Shown one piece after another: positions 31,190 through 43,319 of a stretch of DNA of 64,000 bases. A model generated the notes under the pieces. It was not told where the DNA came from, did no database searches, and saw only the letters and a list, made by a program, of their open reading frames with translations. Made by a program: the position numbers and the translations under genes. Positions within the stretch are counted from its first letter, which is position 1; the number at the start of each line of letters is the position of its first letter. Where the stretch lies: positions 187,787,703 to 187,851,702 of the forward strand of contig NC_058519.1 of NCBI RefSeq assembly GCF_904849725.1. Direction: 5' to 3'. This DNA comes from Hordeum vulgare subsp. vulgare (Eukaryota; Streptophyta; Magnoliopsida; Poales; Poaceae).

Positions 31190-32480
31190 TTACTTTTCGG
31201 AGTCTGAAACATTCTGATAGGTCTCCCGAATGTACTCCTCCAGAGTTATGGTATTTATAATATTGATTTGAACATTTATGGGAGTACCTGAGATATAATG
31301 TTTTATCATTTGCCCATTTACCAACTTCGAATTTGTGCCTTCGCTGTTGTTGATCTTTATGGCACCGGAACGATATACTTCCTTGATAATGTAAGGCCCT
31401 TCCCACTTAGAGAGAAGTTTTCCTGCAAAAAATCTTAAACGATAGTTGTATAGCACGACATGATCACCTACATTGAATTCACGCTTTTGTATCCTTCTAT
31501 CATGCCATCTCTTAACCTTTTTCTTTAAACAACTTAGCATTCTCATAGGCCTGGGCTCTCCATTCATCAAGTCAGCTAATGTGAAATAACCTCTTCTCAC
31601 CAGCAAGTTTGAAATCATAGTTAAACTCTTTAATTGCCCAATAAGCTTTATGTTCTAGCTCTAGAGGTAAATGAAATGCTTTACCATAAACCATTTTATA
31701 CGGAGTCATACCCATAGGGTTTTTGTAGGCGGTTCTATAAGCCTATAATGCGTCGTGAAGTTTCTGAGACCAATTCTTTCTAGATCTATTAACTGTCTTT
31801 TGCAAGATCAATTTAATTTCTCTATTGCTCAATTGTACTTGACCACTAGACTGAGGATGATAAGGAGATGCAATTCTACGATTAACATCATACCTAGCAA
31901 GCAATTTATGGAAAGCACCATGAATATAGTGTGAACGACCATCAGTCATTAAATATCTAGGGACTCCAAATCTAGGGAAAATAACTTCTTTCATTATTTT
32001 AATAGAAGTGTTGTGATCGGCATTACTAGTTGGACTAGCTTATACCCACTTAGTAACATAATCAACACCAAATAGAATATGAGTATACCCGTTGGACTTT
32101 GGAAAAGGTCCCATATAATCAAAACCCGAGACATCAAATGGTTCTATAATAAGAGAGTAATTCATAGGCATTTCCTCACATCTACTAATATTACCAACTC
32201 TTTGCCATTCATCACAAGACAAGAAAAACTTACGAGCATCCTTGAAGACAGTAGGCCAATAAAAACCAGATTGTAATACCTTGTGTGCAGTTCTATCTCC
32301 AGCGTGATGTCCTCCGTAGGCCTCGGAGTGACACTTGTCTAGTATCTGTCCCAGTTCATGCTCAGGTACACAACGTCTAATAATACCATCTACTCCTTTA
32401 TAAAGGTGTGGATCATCCCAAAATTAAGGTCTTAAATCGTAGAAGAACTTTTCCTTTTGTTGGTATGTGAAGCTAGGCGT
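31190..32480 (-). pseudogene. pol: Athila-like integrase, broken
   Basis: Minus strand. The zinc finger reads HSEAYGGHHAGDRT then SCDEWQRVGN; the usual final Cys (CDEC) is Trp. The core has FDVSGFDYMGPFP (first Asp), YLMTDGRSHYI (second Asp) and YHPQSSGQVQLSNREIK, where the catalytic Glu of GQVE is Gln. A TAG stop follows DYVTKWV near 32040 and another stop lies near 31743. The C-terminal part (REFNVGDHVVLYNYRLRFFAGKLLSKWEGPY) lies at 31618-31190 without a chromodomain. It would integrate cDNA in the nucleus. Inactive. Confidence 0.88.
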
Positions 32481-34137
32481 TACAAATTTAACAACAATGT
32501 AGTTAGCATAATTAGCATACCAAGGAGCACTGCGTGAAGCACTTATGACAACTAATTGTTCATCAAGGAAGCTATCATCAATAAGTAGTGGGTCATCTAG
32601 AACATTCTTTAGTCTAGACAAGTTATTTGCTATGGGATTGTCGCCGCCCTTTCTATCAATAATATGCAGATCAAATTCTTGTAGCAGAAGAACCCATCTA
32701 ATAAGTCTAGGTTTAGCATCTTTCTTTTCCATAAGGTATTTAATAGCAGCGTGATCAGTGTGAACAGTTACTTTGGAATCAACAATATAAGGTCTAAACT
32801 TATCACAAGCAAACACAACTGCTAAAAATTTCTTTTCAGTGGTAGCGTAGTTTCATTGAGCATTGTCTAGAGTTTTACTAGCGTACTGGATGTCATTTAA
32901 TTTCTTATCAACTCTTTTCCCTAGAACAACATCAACGGCATAATCACTGGCATCACACATAATTTCAAAGGGTAGGTTCCAATCAGGTTGTTGAACAACA
33001 GGTGCAGTGATCCAGGCTCTCTTAAGAATTTCAAATGCTTCTACACAATCATACTAAAAACAAATGGAACATCCTTTTTCAAAAGATTAGTGAGAGGCTT
33101 AGAAATCTTAGAGAAGTCTTTAATTAACCTCCTATAGAAACCAGCATGACCAAGGAAACTTATTATACCTTTGATATCTGTTGAGCACGACATTTTTTCA
33201 AGAGCATCAACTTTAGCTTTATCAACTTCAATACCTCTTTCGAAGATTTTTTGTCCCAATACAATGCCTTCATTAACCATAAAGTGGCACTTCTCCCAAT
33301 GCAAGACAAGATTAGTTTCTTCACATCTCTGCAAATCTCGATCAAGGTTGCTCAAGCAATCATCAAAAGAAGTTCCATAAACGGAAAAATCATCCATGAA
33401 AACCTCAACAATCTTTTCACAAAAGTCAGAGAATATAGCCATCATACATCTTTGAAAGGTATCGGGTGCATTGCATAAACCAAAATGCATATGTCTATAA
33501 GCAAAGGTACCGAAAGGGCAAGTAAAAGTGGTCTTATCTTGATCCTCTTTTGACACAGGTATTTGAGAGAAACCAGAATAACCGTCTAGAACGCAAAAAT
33601 GTGTATATTTGGATAGTCTTTCTAGAATTTGATCAATAAAAGGTAGCGGATAATTATCTTTCCTAGTAGCCTTATTTAATTTCCTAAAATTAATTACCAT
33701 TATATATCCTGTAACAATTCTTTGCGGGGTCAATTCATTTTTATCATTAGGAACAACGGTAATACCTCCCTTTTTAGGGACACAATGAACGGGACTAACA
33801 CATGTACTATAAGCAATAGGATAAATTATACGTGCCTCCAGAGGCTTTAGTATTTCATTTCTTACCACTTCCTTCATTTTAGGATTTAATCATCGTTGGT
33901 GATCAACAACTGGTTTAGCTTCAGGATCCATATTGATTTTGTGCTGACATAGAGTGGGACTAATGTCCTTAAGATCGCAAACGTATATCCAATAGCGGCA
34001 CGATGCTTCCTCAAAGTTTTCAATAATATCTTTTCTTCGTGCTCTGAAAGGTTAACACTAATAATAACATGATATATATCTTTTTCATCAAGATAAGCAT
34101 ACTTCAGAGTATTAGGTAATTGTTTAAGCTCCAACAC
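32424..34137 (-). pseudogene. pol: Athila-like reverse transcriptase and RNase H, broken
   Basis: Minus strand. The N-terminal part (LKQLPNTLKYAYLDEKDIYHVIIS, 34137-33886) is followed by reverse transcriptase at 33877-33041: SPVHCVPKKGGITVVPN, LPFIDQILERLS, FCVLDGYSGFSQIPV, FGLCNAPDTFQRCM and the active-site box FMDDFSVYG, the Athila form. After a frame loss near 33045, RNase H resumes at 32816 ([36 protein letters not shown]), with its N-terminal part damaged. The catalytic Asp pair of RT is preserved, but the polyprotein is not. Confidence 0.9.
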
Positions 34138-34203
34138 GGGATCGCCCTTGGGTGGAGGAGGATCCCCAAGTATTTCAACAGGCAGGTTGTGTTTTAAAAT
34201 AGG

Positions 34204-35918
34204 CTAATAATCAAAGAAAATATTATCTGTTTCATTCCTTTCATTCATATGCATATCATTTTCTTGATCTAGCAAATATTGTTCTAAGGGATCAGTAGGA
34301 GGCACCGCGATAGAAGCGAGACCAATAATTTCATCTTTACTAGGTATTTTTTTTGTCACGGGGTTGTCTACTAAATTTAGAGAAATTGAACTCGTGGGAC
34401 ACATCCCCTAACTTACAGTAACCGTTTCTTTCTCACAATCAATCTTAGCATTAGCTCTATTCAAGAAGGGTCCACCGAATATAATGGGACAAAAATCATC
34501 TTGTGGGGAACCAAGAACAAGAAAATAAGTAAGATACTTTATTTTCCCACACAAGAGTTTAGCATCTCTAACAATCCCAATTGATGGAATCGTATCTCTA
34601 CTAGCAAGCTTGATGGTAACATAAATTTCTTATAATTCAGCTGGTGCAATATCATTCATAATTTCTTGGTATAAGGTAAAGGGAATTGCACTCACACTAG
34701 CACACACATCACATAAGCCATGATAACAATGATATCCTATTTTAACAGAAACAACAGGCACGCCAACAATAGGTCTATGTTTACCTTTAGTATCAGGTCT
34801 AGCAATTCTAGCAGCTTCATCACAGAAATGAATGACATGCCCATCAATATTATCTACCAAGAGATCTTTAACCATAGCAAGTTTAGGTTCAACTTTAATA
34901 TGTTCAGGAGGTATAGGTGTTGTAGTACAACTCTTACGAACCAGAGTTGAAGCTTTAGCATCTTCCTTTATTCTAACAGGAAAGGGTGGTTTCTCAATAT
35001 AAGAAGTAGGAATAACAGGATCGTCATTATAAATAATAGTTTCTTCTTCAACTTTAATATGTTCAACCACTTTAACTTCAATGGGAGGATGATATTCAAA
35101 CCACCTCTCCTTGGGGAGATCAACACGAGTAGCAAAAGATTCACACAACGAATCTACTACCTCAGAGTCAAGTCCATATTTAGTGCTAAAATCACGAAAA
35201 CCATTGGTGTCTATAAAGGATTTAACACAATCAAACTTAAGGCTTATACCTGACTCATTTACTTCGTCGAGTTCCCAATCTTCAGAGTTGTGTATAATTC
35301 TTTCCAATAAGACCCATTCAAATTCAATATCTTTCTTCGTAAAGGAACCAACACAAGAAGTATCGAGCATGGATTGATCATTACAAGAGAGGTGAGCATA
35401 AAAGTTCCGAATAATAATTTCTCTCGGGAGCTCATGATTGGGGCATGAATATAGCATTGACTTAAGCCTCCCCAAGCTTTAGCATTTCTTTCTCCTTCAC
35501 GAGGCCAAAATTTATAAATATAATTCCGATCATGATGAACCAGATGCATAGGATAAAACTTCTGATGAAATTGCAATTTCAATCGGTTGTAGTTCCATGA
35601 TCCAATATCATCACATATCCTATACCACGTCAATGCCCTATCCTTCAAAGATAAAGGAAAGACCTTATTCTTGACATCATCCTTGGGAAGACCTGCAAGC
35701 TTAAATAATCCACAAACTTCATCCACATAGATTAGTTGCAAATCAGGATGTAGTGTTCCATCTCCTGCATAAGGATTAGCTAGCAGTTTTTCTATCATAC
35801 CGGAATGAATTTCATAATAAATATTTTCATTAGGTGCAGCAAGTTGAGGAGCATATCTTTGTGCTTCCAATAGGGGTGAATACACCCCGAACGAGCCCCT
35901 CAAAGGATTATTTTCCAT
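34204..35918 (-). pseudogene. gag: Athila-like gag and protease of minus-strand element, broken
   Basis: Minus strand. Gag starts MENNPLRGSFGVYSPLLEAQ and has the core VFPLSLKDRALTWY, LKLQFHQKFYP. A frameshift near 35470 interrupts it; the other frame continues from KSMLYSCPNHELPREI through a long charged stretch to the protease-like GLCDVCASVSAIPFTLYQE (about 34700-34660), where the Gly after the catalytic Asp region is Cys (usual D-L-G-A). Further broken pieces run to 34204. No zinc knuckle is seen. It resembles, distantly, the Gag-protease of the non-autonomous elements. Confidence 0.85.
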
Positions 35919-36000
35919 AGTGACAAGTGACAGTAAATTTCAGCACAATATATAAATTTTTCCTTACCAAGTTCCACTCACCCAAGGCGCTTCACTCCCC

Positions 36001-36018
36001 TGCAACGGCGCCCAAAAA
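36001..36018 (-). other. Primer binding site (tRNA-Asp type) of minus-strand element
   Basis: The minus strand reads TTTGGGCGCCGTTGCAG, a one- or two-mismatch version of the tRNA-Asp site found at 14242-14259. Confidence 0.8.
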
Positions 36019-36024
36019 GAGTCT

Positions 36025-37203
36025 TGATGACGCACAAGTGTAGGGGATCTATCGTAGTCCTTTCGATAAGTAAGAGTGTCGAACCCAATGAGGAGCAGAA
36101 GGAAATGACAAGCGGTTTTCAGTAAGGTATTCTCCGCAAGCACTGAAATTATCGATAACAGATAGTTCTGTGATAAGGTAATTCGTAACCGGTAGCAAGT
36201 AACAAATGTAACAATGGTGCAGCAAAGTGGCCTAATCCTTTTGTAGCAAAGGACAAGCCTGGACAAACTCTTATATAAAGCAAAGCGCTCCAGAGGACAC
36301 ATGGGAATTTCTGTCAAGCTAGTTTTGATCATGCTCATATGATTCACGTTCTTTACTTTGATAATTTGGTATGTCGGTGGATCGGTACTTGGGTGCTGCC
36401 CTTACTTGGAAAAACATCCCACTTATGATTAACCTCTCTCGCAAGCATCCGGAACTACGAAAGAAGAATTAAGATAAATCTAACCATAGCATGAAACATA
36501 TGGATCCAAATAAGCCCCTCATGAAGCAACACATAAACTAGGGTTTAAGCTTCTATCACTCTAGCAACCCATCATATACTTATTACTTCCCAATGCCTTC
36601 CCCTGGGCCCAAATAATGGTGAAGTGTCATGTAGTCGACGTTCACATGACACCACTTGACGAGAGACAACATACATCTCATCAAAATATCGAACCAATAC
36701 CAAATTCACATGATTACTTATGGCAAGACTTATCCCATGTCCTCAGGAACAAACGTAATTACTCACAAAACATGTTCATGTTCACAATCAGAGGAGTATT
36801 AATAATCATTAAGGATCTGGACATATGATCTTCCACCAAGTAAACCAACTAGCATCAACTACAAGGAGTAATCAACACTACTAGCAACCCACAGTTACCA
36901 ATCTGAGGTTTTGAGACAAAGATCGGATACAAGGGATGAACTAGGGTTTGGAGACGAGATGGTGCTGATGAAGATGTAGATGGAGATTGACCTCCTCTTG
37001 ATTAGAGGATCATTGGTGATGACGATGGATTCGATTTCCCCCTCCGGGAGGGAAGTTTCCCCGGCAGAATAGCTCCGTCGGAGCTCTAGATTTGTTCTGC
37101 CGAAGTTCCGCCTCAAGACGGTGGCTCTTCGCCCCGAAAGTTCTGATATGATTTTTCCAGGTCAAAACCCTTCATATAGGAGAAGGTGGGAACCCGAGGC
37201 CTG
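36025..37203 (-). repeat. 5' LTR of minus-strand element, inner piece
   Basis: It matches the LTR at 27244-28764 from tgatgacgcacaagtgtag onward and stops at cccgaggcctg, where the nested element begins. gcctg (37199-37203) is the left target duplication. Confidence 0.88.
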
Positions 37204-38608
37204 TGATATGTCTCCACCGTATCTACTTTTCCAAGCTCTTTTGCCCTTGTTTTGGACTTTAATTTGCATGATTTGAATGGAACTAACCCGGACTGATGAT
37301 GTTTTCAACAGAATTGCGTTGATGTTATTTTTGTGCAGAAATAAAATTTCTCGGATTGACCTAAAAATTTACAGAGAGCGTCTCTGGAATTAATAAAAAA
37401 TATGGCGAAATATTCTACCGGAGAGGGGCCACTCCCTAGTCACAAGCCTGCAGGGCGCGGCCCCCCTTGGCCGCGCCCCCTGGCTTGTGGGGTCCCAGAG
37501 GTCCACCGACCTCGTTTCCACTTCTATATATTCCTATTCGGGGAGAAAAAAATTCAGAGAGAAGAGTTCATCGCGTTTTACGATACGGAGCCGCCGCCAC
37601 CTCCTGTTCTTCCTCGGGGGGGGGGGGCAGATCTGGCGTTTGATTATTGCTCCAGAGAGGGGAAATCGACACCGTCGTCATCACCAACCATCCTTCATCA
37701 CCAATTTAATGATTCTCTCCATCGTTCATGAGTAATTCCATCATAGGCTTGCTGGACGGTGATGGGTTGGATGAGATCTATCATGTAATCGAGTTAGTTT
37801 TGTTAGGGTTTGATCCCTAGTATCCATTATGTTCTGAGATTGAGGTTGCTATGACTTTGCTATGCTTAATGCTTATCACTAGGGCCCGAGTGCCATGATT
37901 TCATATGTGAACCTATTATGTTTTCATGAATATATATGTGTTCTTGATCCTATCTTGCAAGTTATAGACACCTATTACGAGTTATGATCCGCATCCCCGA
38001 GGGTGACAATAACTGGGATTCTTTCCGATGATTACCATAATTTGAGGAGTTCATGTATTCACTAAGTGCTAATGCTTTGGTCCAGTTCTCTATTAAAAGG
38101 AGGCCTTAATATCCCTTAGTTTCCATTAGGACCCCACTGCCATAGGAGGGTAGGACAAAAGATGTCTTGCAAGTTCTTTTCCATAAGCACGTATGACTAT
38201 ATATCGAATACATGCCTACATTACATTGATGAATTGGAGCTAGTTCTGTATCACCCTATGTTATGACTGTTGCATGATGAATGTCATCTGACATAATTAT
38301 GCATCACTGATCCATTGCCTACGAGCTTTCCACATATTGGTATTTGCTAAGTTACTTTTCCGTTTCTATTGTTACGATCACTACAAAACTGCTACTGTTA
38401 CGTTTGTCACCGTTACCGTTACTTCCATACTACTTTTCTACTAAATACTTTGCTGCATATATTAAGTCTTTCAGGTGTGCTTGAATTGACAACTCAGCTG
38501 CTGATACTCGAGAATATTCTTTGCCTCCCCTTGTGTCGAATCAATAAATTTGGGTTGAATACTCTACCCTCGAAAACTGTTGTGATCCCCTATAGTTGTG
38601 GGTTATCA
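37204..38608 (+). repeat. 5' LTR of second non-autonomous element
   Basis: It begins TGATATGTCTCC and ends GGGTTATCA. The palindrome tcacaagcctgcagggcg ... cgcgccccctggcttgtgg lies at about 37440-37490, with a TATA box ctatatattcc about 40 bp downstream (near 37524). A G-run lies at 37617-37627. Confidence 0.88.
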
Positions 38609-38619
38609 AGACCTTTTTC

Positions 38620-38637
38620 TAGCGCCATTGCCGGAGA
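38620..38637 (+). other. Degenerate tRNA-Asp primer binding site
   Basis: tagcgccattgccggaga corresponds to tggcgccgttgccgggga with three mismatches. Confidence 0.72.
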
Positions 38638-38686
38638 GCATAGCTTTGTTCTCTGGGTCACTTGGAATTTATATCTGTTGATCACA

Positions 38687-41420
38687 ATGAAGAATCTGAA
38701 AGACGCTAAAACCAAGATCTACCCCTCAACTACGAGGGCAGGTAAGGAACTGCCATCTAGCTCTGCACTTGATTCACCGTCTGTTATGAGTAAATTTGCG
38801 ACACCACCACCTGCTACTGAATCTAATATGTCGTGAGTAATTGATGATGCTATTTCTGCTATGCAGGATGGTTATGATGATACTTTTCTTGATACTACTG
38901 TGCCACTTGGTGAATTTCTTGATGAACAAATTGCTAGAGTGAATGATGAAACTGATGATATTGCTGAATCTGATGAAACTGAACACTATGATTCACTTGC
39001 TAGACCTAGCTCTCCTAGATATGAATTGCCTAATATACCTGAGGGTTATGTTATGGAAGGAGAAGTAGCTAGGGACTTCCTTGCTTGTAAGGATAGAGAT
39101 GATCTTAAGAAATTGCTATGCAAGTGAAAGGAAAAATCTTTGAACGCTAGAATGCAATATGATCCCAAGTTTGCTACTTCTCCTATCTGTGTTACTGATA
39201 AGGATTGTGAATCCTCTGTCGATCCTTAGTTAATTACTTTTGTAGAATCTGATCCATTTCATAGATATGAATCTGAAACTGTTGTGGCACACCTTACTAA
39301 ATTGAATGATATAGCCACCATATTTACTCATGAGGAAAAGATTCATTATTAGTTTATTCTTAAGTTATTTCCGTTCTCATTAAAGGATGATGCTAAGATA
39401 TGGTTTAATTCTCTTGCTCCTGGTTGTGTGCATAGTCCCCACGATATGATTTACTACTCTGAAAAATATTTTCCTGCCCATAAGAAACAAGCTGCCTTGC
39501 AGTAAATATTTAACTTTGCGCAAATTAAAGAAGAGAGTCTCCCACAAGTTTGGGGGAGGCTTCTCCAATTACTTAATGATTTGCCTCATCACTCTCTCAA
39601 GAAAAATCAAATACTTGATATCTTTTATAACGGACTAACCGATGCTTCTAGGGACCACCTAGATAGTTCTGCTGGTTGTCTTTTCAGGGAACAAACTGTT
39701 GAACAAGCTGAACTACCATTGAATAATATATTGAGCAATGATAATGATTGGACTATTCCCGAACCACCTCCAAAACCAACTCAGAAGAAAAGAGGTATTC
39801 TATTCCTCGGTCCTAAAGATACGCAAGAGGCAAAGAAATCTATGAAAGAAAAAGGTATTAAAACTTAAGATGTTAAGAATCTACCACCTATTGAAGAAAT
39901 ACATGGCCTTGATAACCCGACACACGTAGTAGAGGTAAATTCGCTTTGTAGATTGGATGAAGGTGATATTCCTTATAATAAGTCCGCTAGCCAATGCTTG
40001 GATGAATTTTATAACTTTGTTGTTAAACAAGAAAATTTAAATGCTGATGTTAGTAGACAATTGAAACATAATGCTTACATGCTTGATCTCTTGGGTGATT
40101 ATATGAGTAGAACTGTCAATGACCTTAGGCTTATTAGTAAACATGCTTCCATGGTAACTACTCAAGTAGAACAGGTACTTAAGGCACAAAATGATTTGCT
40201 CAATGAGATGATTATTAAGAACAATGATCATTCTATTAGAGTTGTGACTAGAGGTGGTAGAATGACTCAGGAACCTTTGTATCCTGAGGGCCATCCTAAG
40301 AGAGTTGAGCAAGATTCTCAGAGAGTTAATACTGACGTACCTGGTCCTTCTAATAAAAAGAAAAAGAATGATGATAGGACTTTGCATGCTCCTAGTGAAC
40401 CTGTTGAAGAGTCAGATGAAAACCCAAATGATATCTCTATTTGTGATGCTGAGACACAATCTGGTAATGAACATGAACCTAGTGATAATATTAATGATGA
40501 TGTTCATGTCGATGCTCAACCTAATAATGACAATGATGTGGATATTGAACCTGGTGTTGATCTTGATAACCCACAACCTAGGAATAAGAGATATGATAAA
40601 AGAGATTTTGTTGCTAGGAAGCATGGTAGAGAAAGAGAACCATGGGTTCAGAAACCCATGCCCTTTCCTCTTAAACCATCCAAGAAGAAGGATGATCAGG
40701 ATTTTGAGCACTTTGGTGAAATGCTGCGACCTGTCTTTTTACGTATGCGCTTAACTGATATTCTGAAAATGTCTCGTTATGCTAAGTACATGAAAGATAT
40801 TGTTACAAATAAAATAAAGATACTTGAAGATGATATTTCCACCATGCTTGCTAATTATACTTTTAAGGGTGGAATACCAATGAAACTAGGAGATCCCGGA
40901 GTACCTACAATATCATGCTCTATTAAAGGAAATTATGTTAGAACTGCTTTATGTGACCTCGGAGCTGGTGTCAGTGTTATGCCTTTCTCTTTATATCGTA
41001 GAGTTGATTTGAATGAGTTGACACCTACTGAAATCTCCCTGCAAATGGGTGATAAATCATCTGCTTTACCCATCGACATTTGTGAGGATGTGCCTGTGGT
41101 GGTTGCAAATGTTACTATCCTAACGGACTTTGTTATTCTTGATATCCCCGAAGACGACAGTTTGTCGATCATCCTTGGTAGACCCTTTCTGAATACAGCA
41201 TGGGCTGTTATTGACTGCGACAAATGCATTGTCACTTTTCATGTTAATGGTAATGAGCATACGGTACACTTTCCGAAGAAACAATCTCAAGTTCATAGCA
41301 TCAACATCATTGAAAAATTCCAACGTTCACTATTGGAGACTTTGAATTCCCTCTCCCTACTGCCAAGAAGAAATATGATATACTTATTGTTGGGGACATG
41401 CATATCTCCATTGAGGTAAC
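38687..41420 (+). pseudogene. gag: Gag-protease of second non-autonomous element, one frame with several stops
   Basis: The ATG opens MKNLKDAKTKIYPSTTRAGK, parallel to the other copy, and the same frame can be followed to 41419. Stops lie at 38834-38836, 39125-39127, near 39227, 39349 and 39502, and at 39866-39868. From 39953 it is open for 488 residues. The core keeps LKLFPFSLKDDAKIWFNSLAPG and ILDIFYNGLTDASRDHLDS. The protease has CDLGAGVSVMPFSLYRR with the catalytic Asp intact and FVILDIPEDD before ILGRPF. The frame passes from Gag to protease without interruption (KKKDDQDFEHFGEMLRP), showing a Gag-protease fusion as the ancestral state. It lacks the Asp/Ala repeat of the other copy. Confidence 0.88.
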
Positions 41421-41629
41421 CTAGTGTTATTCGAAAGTTCTCTGGTTCCATGTCATTCAAAAAAGTTTTCCAATAAGACTTGATCAATCTTATTGATGGA
41501 TTCTTTTTGACGGCCATGAGATGGATGAATCTAGAAAGCACAACCTTCTGTACCCTACCTTTATTTTCTGTTCCTTAGTTTCAATTTAGTAAAAATGCTA
41601 TTATTTCTCTGTTTTCCGTTTTATCCGTG

Positions 41630-41815
41630 CAATAGAAAAATGACCTGAAAATAAAATTTCTCAAAACACCCTAAAAATTTAGTATGATTATTTCTGGAAT
41701 ATTTAAGAATTTTTGGTAATAAGAACACATCAGGGGGCTGCACCTGTGGGCCACAAGATTGCAGGATGCGCCCAGCCCCTCGGAGCGCCCCTTGGCTTGT
41801 GGGTACCATGTGGGG
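41630..41815 (+). promoter_or_regulatory. Internal LTR-like segment with palindrome upstream of ORF3
   Basis: aaataaaatttctcaaaac, cctaaaaatttag, tttctggaatatttaag, then gtgggccacaagattgcagg ... gcgccccttggcttgtggg repeats the order of LTR motifs at 37330-37500. It matches the segment at 17390-17570 in position. No TATA box is evident. Confidence 0.6.
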
Positions 41816-42214
41816 CCCCTTCACTTATTCCAGTACCCATCCACTCCTTCTTCCTGCACAAAAAATCCCACCATTGCTCAAACCCGTGTTTTAGCTCATC
41901 TTGGTGCCATTTTCGATCTCCTTGCTCAAAGCTCCATTTGCAAAACTATTTTAGGGGATTGTTCACCGGTATGTGAATCCTCCAATGGTCCAATTAGTTT
42001 ATGTTCTTGTGCTTTATATATTGGAAAATCTTGTTGCTGTGGTGACCTTGTTCTTGATCTTGAATGTCAAATTTGTAGGGTCCCAAGTAGTTTTGATGCA
42101 TGGTATAGCTTCTAGGAACTTGTGGGTTTAGTTGCTATAAGTTTTGATTGAGTTTTGTTCATTTTTATGTGGAGTCACAAAGAATTTCAGACTTATTTTT
42201 CAGAGAAAGAAAAG

Positions 42215-43310
42215 ATGAGGAGATTGTTGAGAGGCTCTTCAAGCCGGGGTTCTAAATAAAATGGAAATGAGAAGCCTAGATACAATATTCCTCGCACAAC
42301 GGAAGTTCGACCATGTGAATGGCCAAGTGAGGCATTCTTAAGGGCAACCGGAATTTATAAAGATTTCTACTATCTAGCAGAAAATGCAGGCATCATCGAT
42401 TTCCTCAACGATAAGTGTGACCAGTATCTCCTACTTACTAATACTTTCGTGCAAAAATTTCACTTTTATCCTAGGAATAATCCTCCCATGGTAGAATTTC
42501 ATTTATATGATATGTCTAAGGAAATGTCACTTTACGAGTTTTGCAATGTTTGCAAAATACCTTTTGAGGGAAGGAAGAGTGAACCACGTCCTAGAGACAT
42601 GGATGATTTTATTTCTACAATCACTGTAGGGGAAGAGGGAGGGGTGTCAAAGGCAAGAGTGGCCAACGTACATTTTCATGTTCTACGTTATTATTCATTA
42701 TTGTAGGGAAATGTTTAGTTGGTCGGGGCGAGAGTGGAAGCCTCAGTGCTCCCAACCTCACTATTCTGCGCCACGCTTTATTTGCTGATAGAACTTTTAG
42801 TCTGGGCGCTATAGTGGCCCAACGGTTGAACTTAAACCGTTCGAAGGGCCCTATATTGAGAGGTATTTGTGCATATCGTTTAGCTAAACACTTTGAGATA
42901 CCTATTAGGCTTGACGAGGAAGAGTAAATGCTACTTCCTATAAGATATCTAGATTACGATAGGATGGTAGCACATGATTTTATTAAGATAGGCAACAATA
43001 AGAGGCTGCTTTATAACTTAGAATTTAGTCAGGGTACTTGTGAGATTATTACTTTGCTTGCTTCTTCTTTGTTCATTATCCATTCAGGCAGGTACACTAT
43101 TTTTCTCGAGAACATTTACAATTATTGGGGCATGTCGCAACACACAGCACCTTCGCCTGCACCAGCTCTCGATCCATATCAGGTTCCAGTTTTTCAGTGG
43201 GAGCCGGAGGAGCTCGCAAACCAATGGAACCCTGAGTATTCTCCGGAGTATCTAGGAGAGGATTATTTCCAGCGATGGCCTCAGACAAACTTAGGCCAAA
43301 ATCCTAATCT
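42215..43310 (+). pseudogene. ORF3 of second non-autonomous element (ATHILA ORF-1-like), broken
   Basis: It starts MRRLLRGSSSRGSK with an early TAA, then RTTEVRPCEWPSEAFLRATG and YPRNNPPMVEFHLYDM, FCNVCKIPFEG, PRPRDMDDFISTITVGEE. A one-base loss near 42703 ends this frame (RYYSLL). The remaining part, GAIVAQRLNLNRSKG through GRYTIFLENIYNYWG, is in another frame with a TAA at about 42925-42927. The C-terminal Pro/Gln/Glu-rich tail is kept. It is clearly homologous to 17974-19041 along its length. Confidence 0.72.
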
Positions 43311-43319
43311 TGGGGGAGT
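43309..43319 (+). other. Second (internal) polypurine tract after ORF3
   Basis: cttgggggagt follows the same phrase (taggccaaaatcctaa) as in the other copy. Confidence 0.72.
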
